The notes: generated by a model not told the origin, from the letters alone. A DNA stretch of 64,000 nt from an uncultured Erythrobacter sp. (GCA_947498065.1 CANMIS010000001.1:682001-746000), one strand, 5' to 3'. Shown: positions 28,861 through 39,871, numbered from the stretch's first letter. Numbers and translations are program-made.

Positions 28861-30293
28861 GCGTTCCGCTTTGCTTCAATTGCGCCCGCGAGCCCCGCCG
28901 CCCATTTGGTGATGTCGCCCGCACCCAGGCACACGACGATGTCACCCTTGCGAATGTCGCCTGCCAGCGCGCTCGCCAAAGATGCCTGATCCTCAATCGT
29001 CTGCGCAGAGCGATGCCCGCGCGATTTGAGCCCCGCGACGAGCGCGGCTGAGCTGACGCCTTCAATCGGGTCTTCGCCCGCTTCGTAAACCGGGGTGACA
29101 TAGACCTCGTCCGCTTCATTGAAGCAGGTTTGGAAGTCTTCCATCAGATCATTGAGGCGCGAATAGCGGTGCGGCTGGGCAATCGCGATCACGCGCCCTT
29201 CGCTCTCGCCAGCAGAAGCCGCCTCGCGCGCCGCCTCCAGCACGGCGCGGATTTCGACCGGATGGTGGGCATAATCGTCGATAATGCTGACGGCGCCGCC
29301 TTCGACCGGGACAGAGCCGACTTTGGTGAAGCGGCGGCGGACCCCGCCAAACTGGCCAAAGCCCTCACGGATGACATCGTCCGGGCAGCCCATCTCAATC
29401 GCGACCGCAATCGCGGCGAGAGCGTTTTGAACATTGTGGCGGCCCGGCATGGGCAGGTTGACGCCTTCGATCCGGCGGTCTTCTTCGCCGCGTTGGCGGA
29501 TGATCACATCGAAACGATTGCCGCCTTCATGCGGGCGAATGTTCACCCCGCAAATGTCGGCCTGCAAAGAGAAGCCATAGGTCACAACCTTGCGGTCGCG
29601 CACTTGGCCGATCACCGCCTGCACTTCCGGGTGGTCGACGCACAGGATCGCCGCCCCATAGAACGGGACGTTGTGAATGAATTCAACAAAAGCGCGTTTG
29701 ACGCCTTCGAAATCGCCGTAATGGTCCAAGTGTTCCGGATCGATATTGGTCACGACCGCGATGGTGCCATCGAGGCGCAGGAAACTGCCGTCGCTCTCAT
29801 CAGCTTCGACCACCATCCAATCGCTGTCGCCGAGGCGCGCGTTGGAGCCATATTGTTCAATGATCCCGCCATTGATGACGGTTGGGTCAACGTCGCCCTT
29901 GTCGAGCAATGCTGCGATCATGCTGGTCGTGGTGGTTTTGCCATGCGTTCCGGCCACCGCAACGGTAGATTTCAAACGCATCAGTTCGGCGAGCATTTCG
30001 GCGCGGCGCACCACGGGGATGCGGTTTTCCAGCGCAGCGGCAACCTCTGGATTTGTGCGGCGAACGGCGGTGGAGGTCACGACGACGCTAACGCCTTCCA
30101 CGTTCTCGCGCTCGTGGCCGATATGCACGGTAATGCCGCGCGCGCGCAGGCGCTCCACGCTCGGCCCCTCGGCCAAGTCGCTGCCTTGCACGCCATAGCC
30201 GAGGTTGTGCATGACCTCGGCAATGCCCGACATGCCAATTCCGCCGATCCCGACGAAATGGATTGTGCCAATATCGGTTGCGACGCCTTTCAT
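28857..30293 (-). CDS. murC: UDP-N-acetylmuramate--L-alanine ligase
   Basis: First Mur ligase, adding L-Ala to UDP-MurNAc in the cytoplasm; 478 residues. The N-terminal Rossmann motif [17 protein letters not shown], the P-loop [12 protein letters not shown] near 114, EADESDGSF and [11 protein letters not shown] are all canonical MurC. The C-terminal domain holds [10 protein letters not shown]. Its 5' end overlaps murG by four bases and its 3' end overlaps murB by four. Confidence 0.97.
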   Translation of the reverse strand: MKGVATDIGTIHFVGIGGIGMSGIAEVMHNLGYGVQGSDLAEGPSVERLRARGITVHIGHERENVEGVSVVVTSTAVRRTNPEVAAALENRIPVVRRAEMLAELMRLKSTVAVAGTHGKTTTTSMIAALLDKGDVDPTVINGGIIEQYGSNARLGDSDWMVVEADESDGSFLRLDGTIAVVTNIDPEHLDHYGDFEGVKRAFVEFIHNVPFYGAAILCVDHPEVQAVIGQVRDRKVVTYGFSLQADICGVNIRPHEGGNRFDVIIRQRGEEDRRIEGVNLPMPGRHNVQNALAAIAVAIEMGCPDDVIREGFGQFGGVRRRFTKVGSVPVEGGAVSIIDDYAHHPVEIRAVLEAAREAASAGESEGRVIAIAQPHRYSRLNDLMEDFQTCFNEADEVYVTPVYEAGEDPIEGVSSAALVAGLKSRGHRSAQTIEDQASLASALAGDIRKGDIVVCLGAGDITKWAAGLAGAIEAKRNA

Positions 30294-31507
30294 TCCGCAG
30301 AATCCCGCACAACGTCCTTGGTCGCGCCTTCGGCTGCGGTGCTGGTCGCGGGCGCTCGTTTTTCGCCCTCACCCACGCGGATGACATCCATCATGTCCGC
30401 CCCGCCAAAGCTCTCCATCAGGTCCGCAAGATCCTTTGTCGCATCCGGGCGGCCGCAATTCCACGCGCCATGCGCGGCGTTGGCGAGGCTTGCTGGCTTT
30501 TGCGCCATTGCCTGAATTTGCTTGGCCAATTCCTTTGGCGCGAAGTTCGCTTGGCGCACCATGCGCGCGCCGCCAGCGGCCACAATCTCGCGGGTGTTGG
30601 CGGCCTGATGATCGTCGGTCGCAATCGGCAGCGGGATCAGAATTCCGGGGCGGCCAACCGCAGTCAGCTCAGCAATGGTCGACGCGCCTGCGCGGCCAAT
30701 GAAGACATGGCAATCAGCCAGACGCTCTTCCATATCCTCAAAATAGGTGCCGAGCTCAGCTGGAATATCGTGGCTCAAATAGCGTTCGCGCACCGCGTCG
30801 ATATCTTCCTGGCGGCATTGCTGTGTCACTTGCAAGCGGCCCCGCAGCGCCGGTGGCAGCATAGCCAGCCCATCGGGCACCACTTGGGAGAGGATGCTAG
30901 CGCCTTGGCTGCCGCCGGTGACCAGCACCCGCAAAAGGCCTTCGTCTGTGAACTCAGGGAAATCCTGCTTGCGCAGCTCAAGCACCTCAGCCCGGACCGG
31001 ATTGCCGACCAGATAGACCTTTGTCTCGTATTTCTCTTTGAGGCGCTCAACCTCAGGATAGCTGGTGGCAATCGCATCGACGCGGCCAGCGAGCAGGCGG
31101 TTGACCCGGCCCAGCACAGCGTTTTGTTCGTGCACGACGCTGGGGATGCCAGCCTTGGTTGAGGCGAGCAGCGCCGGGAAAGCGGGGTAGCCGCCAAAGC
31201 CGATCACCGCGCTGGGTTCAAACGCGTCAAACAGGCGCAGCGCCATATTGCGTCCATCGCGCACAGCGCGCGCGCCGCCGAGCCAGCGCAGCGGGTTTTT
31301 GCCAAACCGGCCAGCGGGCAGGACATGGGCGGTCAGATAATCGGGCTTGCCCGGAATATTCGCGCCGCGCTCATCCGTGATCAGCGCGACATGGTGCCCG
31401 CGCGCGTCCAGCTCTGCCGCCAGCGCAAAGGCCGGGATCAAATGGCCGCCGGTCCCGCCAGCGGCGAGAACGAAATGACGATTGGACTTGGGAGCATCGG
31501 TATTCAT
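30290..31507 (-). CDS. murG: UDP-GlcNAc transferase MurG (lipid II synthase)
   Basis: GT28 glycosyltransferase at the inner face of the membrane that converts lipid I to lipid II. Of 405 residues, the N-terminal domain has [12 protein letters not shown], and the C-terminal donor site has VTGGSQGA and [13 protein letters not shown]. The last 40 or so residues extend beyond the usual end with a charged Ala/Glu-rich tail. It overlaps ftsW and murC by four bases on each side. Confidence 0.96.
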   Translation of the reverse strand: MNTDAPKSNRHFVLAAGGTGGHLIPAFALAAELDARGHHVALITDERGANIPGKPDYLTAHVLPAGRFGKNPLRWLGGARAVRDGRNMALRLFDAFEPSAVIGFGGYPAFPALLASTKAGIPSVVHEQNAVLGRVNRLLAGRVDAIATSYPEVERLKEKYETKVYLVGNPVRAEVLELRKQDFPEFTDEGLLRVLVTGGSQGASILSQVVPDGLAMLPPALRGRLQVTQQCRQEDIDAVRERYLSHDIPAELGTYFEDMEERLADCHVFIGRAGASTIAELTAVGRPGILIPLPIATDDHQAANTREIVAAGGARMVRQANFAPKELAKQIQAMAQKPASLANAAHGAWNCGRPDATKDLADLMESFGGADMMDVIRVGEGEKRAPATSTAAEGATKDVVRDSAE

Positions 31508-32748
31508 TCGCGCTCCTCCTTATTTTCTAGAAAGTCTCGCAGTCCCGGCGTCTCGCGCTTTAGGAACGGATTGCGCCGCGTGATTGCGAGCAACAGACCG
31601 AATGTAAAGCACACCGCCAAGGTTGACGAGCCGCCATAGCTGATCAGCGGCAAGGTCATGCCTTTTGATGGGAACAGCTGAAGATTGACGAGAATATTGA
31701 TGAAGGCCTGACCGCCGATTTGGGTGACCAGGCCCGCGCCTGCAAGCAGGACAAACAGGTTTTCTTCGTCCACTAGACGCACCAGCACGCGCGCTACAAT
31801 CGCGAGGTAAAGCAGCACAATCAGCGCGCAAATCATCAGACCATATTCCTCGCCAATGACGGAGAAGATATAGTCGGTATGCGCCTCTGGCAGGTTCATC
31901 TTGCGAATGCCGAGCCACAGCCCGCTGCCGGTCCAACCGCCCGCCAGCAGGGTCCGCTGAGCCAGATCAACTTGGTCAAACGCGGTGCCGCCGCCCAGAA
32001 ACGCATCGATCCGGTGGCGCGCATTGTCATAAAGGAAATAGGTCGCAGTCAGGCCAACCACGCCTGCGCCAACCAGCGCGCTGATCCGCTGCACCGATAC
32101 GCCCGACAGCAGCACCAGCACAAACCACACGCCTGCAAACAGGATGGTCGCGCCAAGGTTAGGCTGTAGCATCAGCAGGCCCGCGACGAGGGCCATAATC
32201 ATCGTCACAAAGGTGAGCACTGGCAGACCCGGATCACGCAGCCGCCAGCTTAAAATCCAAGCGAGCGCGATGGCAAAACCAGGTTTTAGAAACTCAGAGG
32301 GCTGGAGCGACATGCCGACCTCTAGCCAGCGGCGCGCGCCGTTCTTCTCGACCCCGATAATCGGCACGAGGAACAGCAGCGCCAGCATTCCGGCGAATAG
32401 CAAAATGCCCATGCGGCGCGCATTGTCGCGGCTGGCAAAGCTGGTGGCGATCATCACGCCCACGCCCATGATTTGCCACACGACATGCGATTTCAGGAAC
32501 AGAAACTCATCGAGGCGCACTTCGGCGGTCGACAACTGCTCTGCACTGGCGGGCGAGGCAGCAGCCACGGCAGCGGTGCCGATCAGCATCATGACGAGGA
32601 CCAGACCGAGTAGCCATTTGTCGACTTCGCGCCACCAAATGCGCAGATCGCCCATCCACCCGCGCCGCACCGGGACAGGCGCGTGGAATGATCCGCCGCT
32701 GCGACCGGGCGCATAGGGGCCGTAAGCCGGTGAACCGACGGAATTCAT
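31504..32748 (-). CDS. ftsW: peptidoglycan glycosyltransferase FtsW
   Basis: SEDS-family septal glycan polymerase of 414 residues with ten predicted membrane spans from about residue 48. Recognisable blocks are KNGARRWLEVGMSLQPSEFLK, the QPNLGA turn, EAHTDYIFSVIGEEYG in the long periplasmic loop with its catalytic acidic residue, and the C-terminal LPLISYGGSS motif. It partners with FtsI, encoded five genes upstream. Four-base overlaps join it to murD and murG. Confidence 0.96.
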   Translation of the reverse strand: MNSVGSPAYGPYAPGRSGGSFHAPVPVRRGWMGDLRIWWREVDKWLLGLVLVMMLIGTAAVAAASPASAEQLSTAEVRLDEFLFLKSHVVWQIMGVGVMIATSFASRDNARRMGILLFAGMLALLFLVPIIGVEKNGARRWLEVGMSLQPSEFLKPGFAIALAWILSWRLRDPGLPVLTFVTMIMALVAGLLMLQPNLGATILFAGVWFVLVLLSGVSVQRISALVGAGVVGLTATYFLYDNARHRIDAFLGGGTAFDQVDLAQRTLLAGGWTGSGLWLGIRKMNLPEAHTDYIFSVIGEEYGLMICALIVLLYLAIVARVLVRLVDEENLFVLLAGAGLVTQIGGQAFINILVNLQLFPSKGMTLPLISYGGSSTLAVCFTFGLLLAITRRNPFLKRETPGLRDFLENKEERE

Positions 32749-34073
32749 GCGGCCTCTCCCAAGGCATGGACGAGATCGCGGAATTGCTGCCCGCGGTCTT
32801 CAAAATCTCGGAATTGATCAAAGCTGGCAGCAGCCGGCGAGAACAGCACCACATCGCCCGCGCGCGCATCACCATGCGCCTTGGCAAAGGCCTGGCCCAG
32901 CGTTTCGCAATATTGCGCCGGAGCGGCAGGCTGAATGGCCTGCGCGAACATCTCCCCATCGCGGCCAATAGTATAGGCGCCCGCGACGTGGTCCATCAGC
33001 CCAGCCAGCGAGCCGAGGTCGTCTTCCTTTGCCATACCGCCGACGATCCATCGCACGCGGGGATCGGGGGCAGGCGGAAACGCAGCAATGGCCGGTGCGG
33101 TGGAATCCGCATTGGTCGCCTTGCTGTCATTGATGAAGGTTACGTCAGCGATCTCAGCAATGCGCTCCATACGGTGCGGGAGGCCGGAAAAAGTGCGGAG
33201 GCCTTGAGCAGTCAATTCATCATCGATGTTAAAAGCCTCTCCGACCAACCCGGCGGCAAACGCGTTCTCCCGGTTATGTGGCCCTTGCAATCCGGGCCAA
33301 TCGTCAGACTTTAAGGAATTGTGCGGAAATAAGTGAGCCATGCACCAGACACAGACATTCTCCGATCGCATCCAACGATCATACAACGGCCGGTTGTGCA
33401 AAAAGACGTGCTCACCAAAAATCACAAGCTGAGCATAAGACTGCATTTCGATGAGACGCTCTTTCGACGCCGCATACTTCTCGAAATCACCATCATAGCG
33501 GTCCAGATGATCCGGCGTGATGTTCAGCAGCACCGCGACATCGCAGTCCAAGCTAAACGTCAGATCAATCTGATAGCTCGACAATTCCAGCACATAGACC
33601 CCGCCTTCAGGCAGTGGGTCTTGGCCCAAAATCGGCTCGCCAATATTGCCGCCCATCACGCTGGGCACGCCTGCGGTTTGTAAGATGTGATGCACCAGCG
33701 CGGTCGTGGTCGACTTGCCATTGGTGCCAGTGATACCAACCACTTTGTGCGGCGGCAGATCAGCGCGGGCCTGAGCGAACAGTTCAATATCGCCGATCAC
33801 AGGCACATCGAATTTCGCGGCATAGGGCGCGATTGGATGGGTGTTGAGCGGAACGCCGGGCGACACCACCACGCCCGCAAATCCGGTAAGGTCGATTTGC
33901 AAGGGATCGGCCAGTTCGCACCGGCCGACAAAAGCCTCGCGCGCTTCCTCACGCTCGTCCCACGCAGTTACCTGTGCGCCGCTCGCCAGCAAGGCCTCCA
34001 CCGTGGCCGCGCCAGACCGCGCCAGGCCGAGCACGGCATAGCGTTTTCCAGCAAAGGCAGCAGAGGTGATCAC
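32745..34073 (-). CDS. murD: UDP-N-acetylmuramoylalanine--D-glutamate ligase
   Basis: Adds D-Glu to UDP-MurNAc-L-Ala; 442 residues. The N-terminal domain has VLGLARSGAATVEALLASG, the P-loop is GITGTNGKSTTTAL near 116, and LELSSYQID and NITPDHLDRY follow. The C-terminal domain has FINDSKATNADST and VLFSPAAASFD. Between NITPDHLDRY and LQGPHNREN the stretch of about 60 residues (coded by roughly 33290-33480) is unusual: rich in Trp, Cys, Met and His, and in a more AT-rich DNA patch. The catalytic motifs remain intact, so the enzyme is probably active. Confidence 0.95.
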   Translation of the reverse strand: MITSAAFAGKRYAVLGLARSGAATVEALLASGAQVTAWDEREEAREAFVGRCELADPLQIDLTGFAGVVVSPGVPLNTHPIAPYAAKFDVPVIGDIELFAQARADLPPHKVVGITGTNGKSTTTALVHHILQTAGVPSVMGGNIGEPILGQDPLPEGGVYVLELSSYQIDLTFSLDCDVAVLLNITPDHLDRYDGDFEKYAASKERLIEMQSYAQLVIFGEHVFLHNRPLYDRWMRSENVCVWCMAHLFPHNSLKSDDWPGLQGPHNRENAFAAGLVGEAFNIDDELTAQGLRTFSGLPHRMERIAEIADVTFINDSKATNADSTAPAIAAFPPAPDPRVRWIVGGMAKEDDLGSLAGLMDHVAGAYTIGRDGEMFAQAIQPAAPAQYCETLGQAFAKAHGDARAGDVVLFSPAAASFDQFRDFEDRGQQFRDLVHALGEAA

Positions 34074-34089
34074 TTTGGCGCAGCTCTCC

Positions 34090-35160
34090 TTAGCGCAGTT
34101 TCAGCGTGGCAAGACCCGCCATCGCGAGCACTATTGAGATGATCCAGAACCGGATCACGACCTTGCTCTCGCTCCAACCGAGCTGTTCAAAATGGTGGTG
34201 GATCGGGGCCATGCGGAACACCCGCTTGCCCGTGCGTTTGAACCAAAAGACCTGAACGATGACGGAAACCGCCTCCAGCACGAACAGGCCGCCAACAATC
34301 GCGAGCACAATCTCGTGGTGCGCGGCAACCGCGATGGCGCCCAAGGCTCCGCCCAAGGCTAGTGAGCCCGTGTCGCCCATAAACACCGCCGCTGGCGGCG
34401 CGTTAAACCACAGAAACGCGAGACCTGCGCCGATTATCGCGGCGCAGAATATTGCTAGCTCGCCCGCGCCCTCAACATAAGGGATGCCGAGATATTCGCT
34501 AAAGTCGGTGCGTCCGACGAGATAGGCGATGATCGCGAAGGTGCCCGCGGCAATGATCACCGGCATGATCGCCAGCCCATCAAGGCCGTCGGTCAGGTTC
34601 ACCGCGTTGCCCGCACCGACGATCACGAAGGCAGCAAAGAAGTAATAGAACGGCCCCAGCGGGATCGACACATCAGAGAAGAACGGCACGTAGAGATCGG
34701 TGCTGATCTGGCTAACGATGATGTAAGACGCGATGCCAGCGACGACGAACTCCATCGCGAGCCGTACCCGGCCGGGTACGCCAGCATGGCTGTTCTTGGA
34801 GACTTTGTCGTAATCATCGAGGAAGCCGATGATCCCAAAACCCGCCGTCACTGCGAGGCAGGCCCAGACCAGCGGGCTGCGCAAATCCATCCACAGCATC
34901 AGCGACAGCGCCAATGAAATGAGGATCATCAATCCGCCCATGGTCGGTGTGCCGCGCTTTGCAAAATGGCTTTCCGGCCCGTCTTCACGGATCGGCTGCC
35001 CCTTACCCTGGCGCACGCGCAGAATGTTGATGAAGCGCGGACCGATTGCCATGCCAATAAACAGCGCCGTGATCAGCGTCGCTCCGGCACGGAACGTCTG
35101 GTAACGCACAAGGTTGAAGATCCCTTCAAACCCGAGCCATTCGGCGAGCAGATACAGCAT
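34090..35160 (-). CDS. mraY: phospho-N-acetylmuramoyl-pentapeptide transferase
   Basis: Inner-membrane enzyme of 356 residues that moves phospho-MurNAc-pentapeptide to undecaprenyl phosphate, forming lipid I. About ten spans are visible, with family motifs [21 protein letters not shown] (the Asp pair of the active site), [13 protein letters not shown] and the C-terminal [13 protein letters not shown]. It begins directly after the murF stop with no spacer; murD starts 16 bases after its end. Confidence 0.97.
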   Translation of the reverse strand: MLYLLAEWLGFEGIFNLVRYQTFRAGATLITALFIGMAIGPRFINILRVRQGKGQPIREDGPESHFAKRGTPTMGGLMILISLALSLMLWMDLRSPLVWACLAVTAGFGIIGFLDDYDKVSKNSHAGVPGRVRLAMEFVVAGIASYIIVSQISTDLYVPFFSDVSIPLGPFYYFFAAFVIVGAGNAVNLTDGLDGLAIMPVIIAAGTFAIIAYLVGRTDFSEYLGIPYVEGAGELAIFCAAIIGAGLAFLWFNAPPAAVFMGDTGSLALGGALGAIAVAAHHEIVLAIVGGLFVLEAVSVIVQVFWFKRTGKRVFRMAPIHHHFEQLGWSESKVVIRFWIISIVLAMAGLATLKLR

Positions 35161-36651
35161 TTAGTCGTCCTGTTGCCCCTCAACCGGGTGCGTTTGCGTA
35201 AAATGGGTAACCAGAGCGCCAAGCCCGACCGAGTTTGACCCTTTGACAAGGATTGCGTCCCCGCCATTGATGCCAAATTCGCTGAGCATGGAAATCGCCT
35301 GATCCGGACCGTCGCAATGCGTGAAGCTGCCCGGGTTGCCAAGCGGAACGCCGCCTGATTTCCCCAATTCATAGGCCAGCTCGCGCATCTCTTCGCCAAC
35401 CAGAATGACGTGATCGACCCGCGCATCATTAAGCGGCTCCGCCAGTTGCCGGTGGAAGCGCGGGCTAAAATCACCGAGCTCCATCATGCTGCCCAATATC
35501 GCGACCCGGCGCAGCGCCGGTGTCTGGCCCAATTGCCGCAGAGTTGCGCGCATGGAGGCAGGGTTTGCATTGTAGCTTTCATCGACCAGCAAGGCCTTGC
35601 CATCGCCGGGCAAATCAATCTGGAACCGCGCGCCGCGCCCTTTTAGTCCGCCCATTTCCGCCAGCGCCAGACCTGCTGCGGCGAGATCGCCGCCGGCTGC
35701 GCGCACTGCCGCCATGACGCCGAGTGAATTGGCAATCCAATGATCGCCCGGCTCCGCAATCGAATAGCACAGCCGCGCATCGCCGAGGTCTGCTGTGATC
35801 AGCGAGCCTCCAGTGCTGATCGGAATGGCATCGAGCAGCCGCACATCAGCGTCCGGATGGCGGCCAAAGGTCACAACCTCAGCGCCCGCCGCACGGGCAT
35901 GGCCGATCAGGCGCTCGGTGTAGTCGGTGTCAGCGGGAATGATCGCAGTGCCGCCCGGCGTCAGACCGGTGAAAATCGCCGCTTTCTCATCGGCAATAGC
36001 CTCCATCGAGCCAAGATTTTCGATATGCGCAGGTGCGAGCGTCGTGATCAGCGCCACATCCGGGCGCACATGATCGGCCAAAGGCGCAATTTCGCCCGCA
36101 TGGTTCATGCCCATCTCGAACACGCCAAACAGGCTGCGCGCGGGCATCCGAGCGAGGCTGAGTGGTACGCCCACGTGGTTGTTATAGCTGCGGACGCTGC
36201 GATGGGCCGCACCTCTGCTGGCCCGGTCGAGCGCGGCAAAGATCGCCTCCTTCACGCCGGTTTTGCCAACCGATCCGGTAACACCAATGCGCACCGCTGG
36301 GCTGCGATCGCGCGCGGCATGAGCCAGCGCATGTAGAGCCGCGCTGGTGTCTTCGACCAGCACATGCGGATAGTCGACGGCGCGGTCAGTAATCGCTGCA
36401 ACCGCTCCTGCGGCAAAGGCTTTGTCGAGGAAGCGGTGTCCATCCATCGCCTCGCCCTTCAGCGCGACGAACAAATCGCCCGGGCGCACATCGCGGGAAT
36501 CCATTTCAACACCGGAGGCCTGGAAATGGTGGCTGGCCGTACCGCCCGTTGCCAACTCAATCTCGCGCGAATTCCACAGCGCTCCGCTGAGTTCATCGCG
36601 CGCCGTTACCGGCCAAGCACGCAGCGCAGCGTGGATCAGCGGCGCGTTCAT
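35161..36651 (-). CDS. murF: UDP-MurNAc-tripeptide--D-alanyl-D-alanine ligase
   Basis: Adds the D-Ala-D-Ala dipeptide to complete the pentapeptide precursor; 496 residues. An N-terminal substrate domain has VEMDSRDVRPGDLFVALKG. The P-loop is GVTGSVGKTGVKEA, a modified form normal for MurF. FEMGMNHAGEI and the C-terminal LLVDESYNANPASM are family marks. The ATG chosen (36651) overlaps the murE stop as ATGA; the frame runs 11 codons further upstream. Confidence 0.96.
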   Translation of the reverse strand: MNAPLIHAALRAWPVTARDELSGALWNSREIELATGGTASHHFQASGVEMDSRDVRPGDLFVALKGEAMDGHRFLDKAFAAGAVAAITDRAVDYPHVLVEDTSAALHALAHAARDRSPAVRIGVTGSVGKTGVKEAIFAALDRASRGAAHRSVRSYNNHVGVPLSLARMPARSLFGVFEMGMNHAGEIAPLADHVRPDVALITTLAPAHIENLGSMEAIADEKAAIFTGLTPGGTAIIPADTDYTERLIGHARAAGAEVVTFGRHPDADVRLLDAIPISTGGSLITADLGDARLCYSIAEPGDHWIANSLGVMAAVRAAGGDLAAAGLALAEMGGLKGRGARFQIDLPGDGKALLVDESYNANPASMRATLRQLGQTPALRRVAILGSMMELGDFSPRFHRQLAEPLNDARVDHVILVGEEMRELAYELGKSGGVPLGNPGSFTHCDGPDQAISMLSEFGINGGDAILVKGSNSVGLGALVTHFTQTHPVEGQQDD

Positions 36652-38156
36652 GAGCCCGACCCCGAACCGCCAGCAGCGGCGCATTCGCGCGCAACCGTTA
36701 CGTCATCGAACGGCAAAACCCGCATATTCTCTCCTGCACCAATGATCTGTCCTTGCTCGTGGCCCTTGCCCGCCACCAGCACAATGTCGTGTTCTCCGGC
36801 GAGCGAAATGGCTTCGCCAATCGCCTCGCGCCGGTCGCCAATCTCGCGCGCGCTGGCCGCGGCCCCGCGCATAATGTCCGCCCGAATGGCCGCCGGGCTT
36901 TCGCCGCGCGGATTGTCATCAGTAACGATGACGATGTCTGATTTGTCAGAGGCCGCTGCGCCCATAGCTTCGCGCTTGCCGGGATCGCGGTCTCCGCCAG
37001 CGCCAAACACCGTGATCAAGCGCCCGCCCTGCCCGCGCGCCACATGCGGGCGCAGCGCAGCAATCGCTGCTGCCAAAGCGTCCGGCGTGTGTGCGTAATC
37101 GACATAGACAGGCGCACCAGCCGGGCTGATCACGGCCCGCTCTATCCGCCCGCGCACCGGCTGAAGCCGGGAAATCGCGTCCAGCGCCTGCGCGGCATCA
37201 TTGCCAGTTGCAATCGCCAGAGCCGCCGCGACCATAGCGTTGGCGGCCTGATATTCACCGATCAGCGGGAGCTTGATCGAAAAGACATGCCCTTCATGCT
37301 CAACATCAATCGTCTGTCCCAGCTGGGTCGTTTTGCGATCGACAAGGCGGAGGAACGCGTTGGAGCCGCTCCCCACCTTGCCGACAAGAAGCACGCGCAA
37401 ATTTGAGGACATCGCGTGCTCGGCGGCACGGCGGGTCCACTCGCTGTTATCCCCGCCGTCCCAAATGATTGCCGCTGCGCCCGGCTCCAGCACTTCGCTG
37501 AAGAGCCGCATTTTCGCAGCAAAATAGTCATCCATATCAGCGTGATAATCGAGGTGGTCACGGCTGAAATTGGTAAAGGCGGCAGCTGATACCGGTACGC
37601 CTTCATTGCGATATTGCGAGAGGCCGTGGCTCGATGCCTCATAGGCGACATGGCTCACGCCTTCGCGCGCCAGCCCGCTCATATTCGATAGGAAGGTGAC
37701 AATGTCCGGCGTGGTGAGGCCGGTGGAGACGCTCTCATCCGGCGTGGTCACGCCCAATGTGCCAATGCTGGCGGCGCGCTCACCGCACATGCGCCAGATT
37801 TGCCGCGTCATCTCTACGGTCGAGGTTTTGCCATTGGTGCCGGTAACCGCGACGATATGCGGCGGCACTGGCGTGAAGAAACCGGCGGCGAGGCGCGCAA
37901 AATCGCGGCGCGGATTGTCGCTGGTGATGTGAACGGCGCCTTCAACGCTCACGCCGGGGCGCGTTACGATGGCGACAGCCCCTGCGGCAATCGCGTCAGG
38001 AATGACGGCTTCCGCATTGAAGGTCAGACCCTGAAACGCGCCGAACACGGTGCCGGGCGCAACCTTGCGATGATCGATGGCAAAGCCGGTTACGCTGAGG
38101 TCTGCGCCCTCACCGCAGGGCAGCCCTACCCTCTCTGCTAAATTTCCAAGTTTCAT
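36648..38156 (-). CDS. murE: UDP-MurNAc-L-Ala-D-Glu--meso-diaminopimelate ligase
   Basis: Adds the third stem residue; 502 residues. The N-terminal domain has the FAIDHRKVAPGTVFGAFQG block, the P-loop reads AVTGTNGKTSTVEM near 103, and YEASSHGLSQYR and NFSRDHLDYH follow. The C-terminal amino-acid site is VTDDNPRGESP, whose DNPR motif is the mark of meso-diaminopimelate specificity, so a Gram-negative A1-gamma wall is expected. Four-base overlaps join it to ftsI and murF. Confidence 0.97.
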   Translation of the reverse strand: MKLGNLAERVGLPCGEGADLSVTGFAIDHRKVAPGTVFGAFQGLTFNAEAVIPDAIAAGAVAIVTRPGVSVEGAVHITSDNPRRDFARLAAGFFTPVPPHIVAVTGTNGKTSTVEMTRQIWRMCGERAASIGTLGVTTPDESVSTGLTTPDIVTFLSNMSGLAREGVSHVAYEASSHGLSQYRNEGVPVSAAAFTNFSRDHLDYHADMDDYFAAKMRLFSEVLEPGAAAIIWDGGDNSEWTRRAAEHAMSSNLRVLLVGKVGSGSNAFLRLVDRKTTQLGQTIDVEHEGHVFSIKLPLIGEYQAANAMVAAALAIATGNDAAQALDAISRLQPVRGRIERAVISPAGAPVYVDYAHTPDALAAAIAALRPHVARGQGGRLITVFGAGGDRDPGKREAMGAAASDKSDIVIVTDDNPRGESPAAIRADIMRGAAASAREIGDRREAIGEAISLAGEHDIVLVAGKGHEQGQIIGAGENMRVLPFDDVTVARECAAAGGSGSGS

Positions 38157-39871
38157 TTGCGCCCCTCCACCAAGAAGCGAAGATCACTAATATCGACGTC
38201 GCGCGTCGTATCCGGCTGTACGCCCAGCATGGGGCCAATTCGCGGCACGAGCCGCCCGACAACAGGGGCCGCGTTAAACGCTGCTGTCCGCTGGAACGAA
38301 CTTGCCACAGTGCCGCGCGGTTCATCAATCACCGCGACCACAACATAACGCGGGCGGTCCATTGGGAACGCGGCGGCAAAAGACGAGATCAGCTTCGTCT
38401 TGCTGTATCCGCCCTTTGTGGGCTTTTCCGCCGAGCCAGTCTTTCCGCCGACCCGGTAACCCGGCGCATCGGCGCTGCGCCCGGTGCCGTAAATCGAAAT
38501 CATCCGCAGCAATTGCCGCATCCGCGAGGACGTAGAGGTCTTGAACACACGGCGACCGCGCGGAGCCTCGCCCGCCTCCAGCTTATGCAAAGTTGCCGGA
38601 CGCCAGATCCCGCCATTGACCATCGCGGCATAAGCAGTCGCCAAATGCAGCGGCGTGACCGAAATACCGTGGCCATAGCCGACCGTCATATTGGTAAGGC
38701 GCGACCAGTCACCGCGCGGCCAGATCGGATGGCCTTTCGCTGGCAGCTCAATATAGGGACGCTCGTTCATGCCAAGATCGATCATCGTCTGGCGCAGCCG
38801 CTCTGGACCAAGCTGATCTGCAACCCGCATGGTGACGGTGTTCGACGAATACGCGAGCGCCTGAGGAATGTTGAGCGTCGCGCCCTTGTCGGAATAATCC
38901 GCGCGCTCAATCGAACCGATCTTAACCGGGCGCGCGTTCCAATTGGCGCTGAGATCCGTAATCACGCCAGCATCAATCGCAGCGGCGACCGTCAGCGGCT
39001 TAAAGGTCGAGCCGAGCTCGTACACCTGATTGGTGGCGCGGTTCATCATATTGGCCTGGCCAGCGGCATCAATCCGGTTGGGGTTGAACTCTGGCAGGGA
39101 AGCCAGCGCCATAACCTCGCCCGTGTCCACATCCAGCACCAGCCCCGCCGCGCCCAGTGCATTGGTGGCGAGCATTGTCTTGCTGAGCTCGTCTTCGAGC
39201 GCGCCTTGAACGCGCATGTCGATCGACAGCGGCACCGATTCTGAGCGCAGGGCCGGATCGCGCAATTGCTCGTCCAGCACCGCTTCCATGCCGACGCGGC
39301 CATGATCATCAGCCGCGACATAGCCAAGGATATGCGCGCCCAATGAGCCTTGCGGATAGTGGCGATCAGTCTCGCGCGGGATTTGCAGCGCAACCTCGCC
39401 CAGACGCATGATTTCGTTCGCCTCTTCCGGCAGAATGCGGCGGCGCAAATAGCCGGCCCGGCCTGAGGCCAAACGCGAGGCGGTGTCGCTCACATCCATC
39501 GTCGGGAAGATATTGGCCAGCTTCAATGCGACGTCTTGCGGTGAGGCGACCAAAGGCGCGCCGCCATCACCCATGGCGGTCGGAGCATACCACAGAGCAT
39601 AGGCCGGAAAGGCGCGGGCCAGCGGGATGCCGTTGCGATCGGTGATCTCACCGCGTGGGGGAAGCAATTGCTCCGCCAGGCTGGTGCGCGATGGGGCATG
39701 ACCAGCAAAACCCAGATAGGCAATACGCAGGATGGCCGCCGCAGCGACCAGACCAAACACCAGCACAATCCAGAGCACGCGCCAACGCGCCGTCAACAGC
39801 GAGCGATAGCGCAGATTGACGAGTTGGATGCGGCCTGCGGGGATGGCCGGGCGAGCCGCAAAGGCACTCAT
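38153..39871 (-). CDS. ftsI: septal peptidoglycan transpeptidase FtsI (PBP3)
   Basis: Class B penicillin-binding protein of 572 residues. It has a cytoplasmic N-terminus, one membrane span (about 33-55), a pedestal domain beginning near RGEITDRNG, and a transpeptidase domain with S288-TFK, S342-SN and K477-TG active-site motifs. The C-terminal tail after about 555 is short. It crosslinks septal glycan made by FtsW. Start and stop overlap ftsL and murE by four bases each. Confidence 0.97.
   Translation of the reverse strand: MSAFAARPAIPAGRIQLVNLRYRSLLTARWRVLWIVLVFGLVAAAAILRIAYLGFAGHAPSRTSLAEQLLPPRGEITDRNGIPLARAFPAYALWYAPTAMGDGGAPLVASPQDVALKLANIFPTMDVSDTASRLASGRAGYLRRRILPEEANEIMRLGEVALQIPRETDRHYPQGSLGAHILGYVAADDHGRVGMEAVLDEQLRDPALRSESVPLSIDMRVQGALEDELSKTMLATNALGAAGLVLDVDTGEVMALASLPEFNPNRIDAAGQANMMNRATNQVYELGSTFKPLTVAAAIDAGVITDLSANWNARPVKIGSIERADYSDKGATLNIPQALAYSSNTVTMRVADQLGPERLRQTMIDLGMNERPYIELPAKGHPIWPRGDWSRLTNMTVGYGHGISVTPLHLATAYAAMVNGGIWRPATLHKLEAGEAPRGRRVFKTSTSSRMRQLLRMISIYGTGRSADAPGYRVGGKTGSAEKPTKGGYSKTKLISSFAAAFPMDRPRYVVVAVIDEPRGTVASSFQRTAAFNAAPVVGRLVPRIGPMLGVQPDTTRDVDISDLRFLVEGRK

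Noticed and set aside
29130..30515. 461-codon open frame antisense to murC and murG
   Set aside because: It is the mirror of GC-rich codon bias in real, well-conserved genes, with no recognisable domain and an Arg/His/Ala composition typical of shadows.
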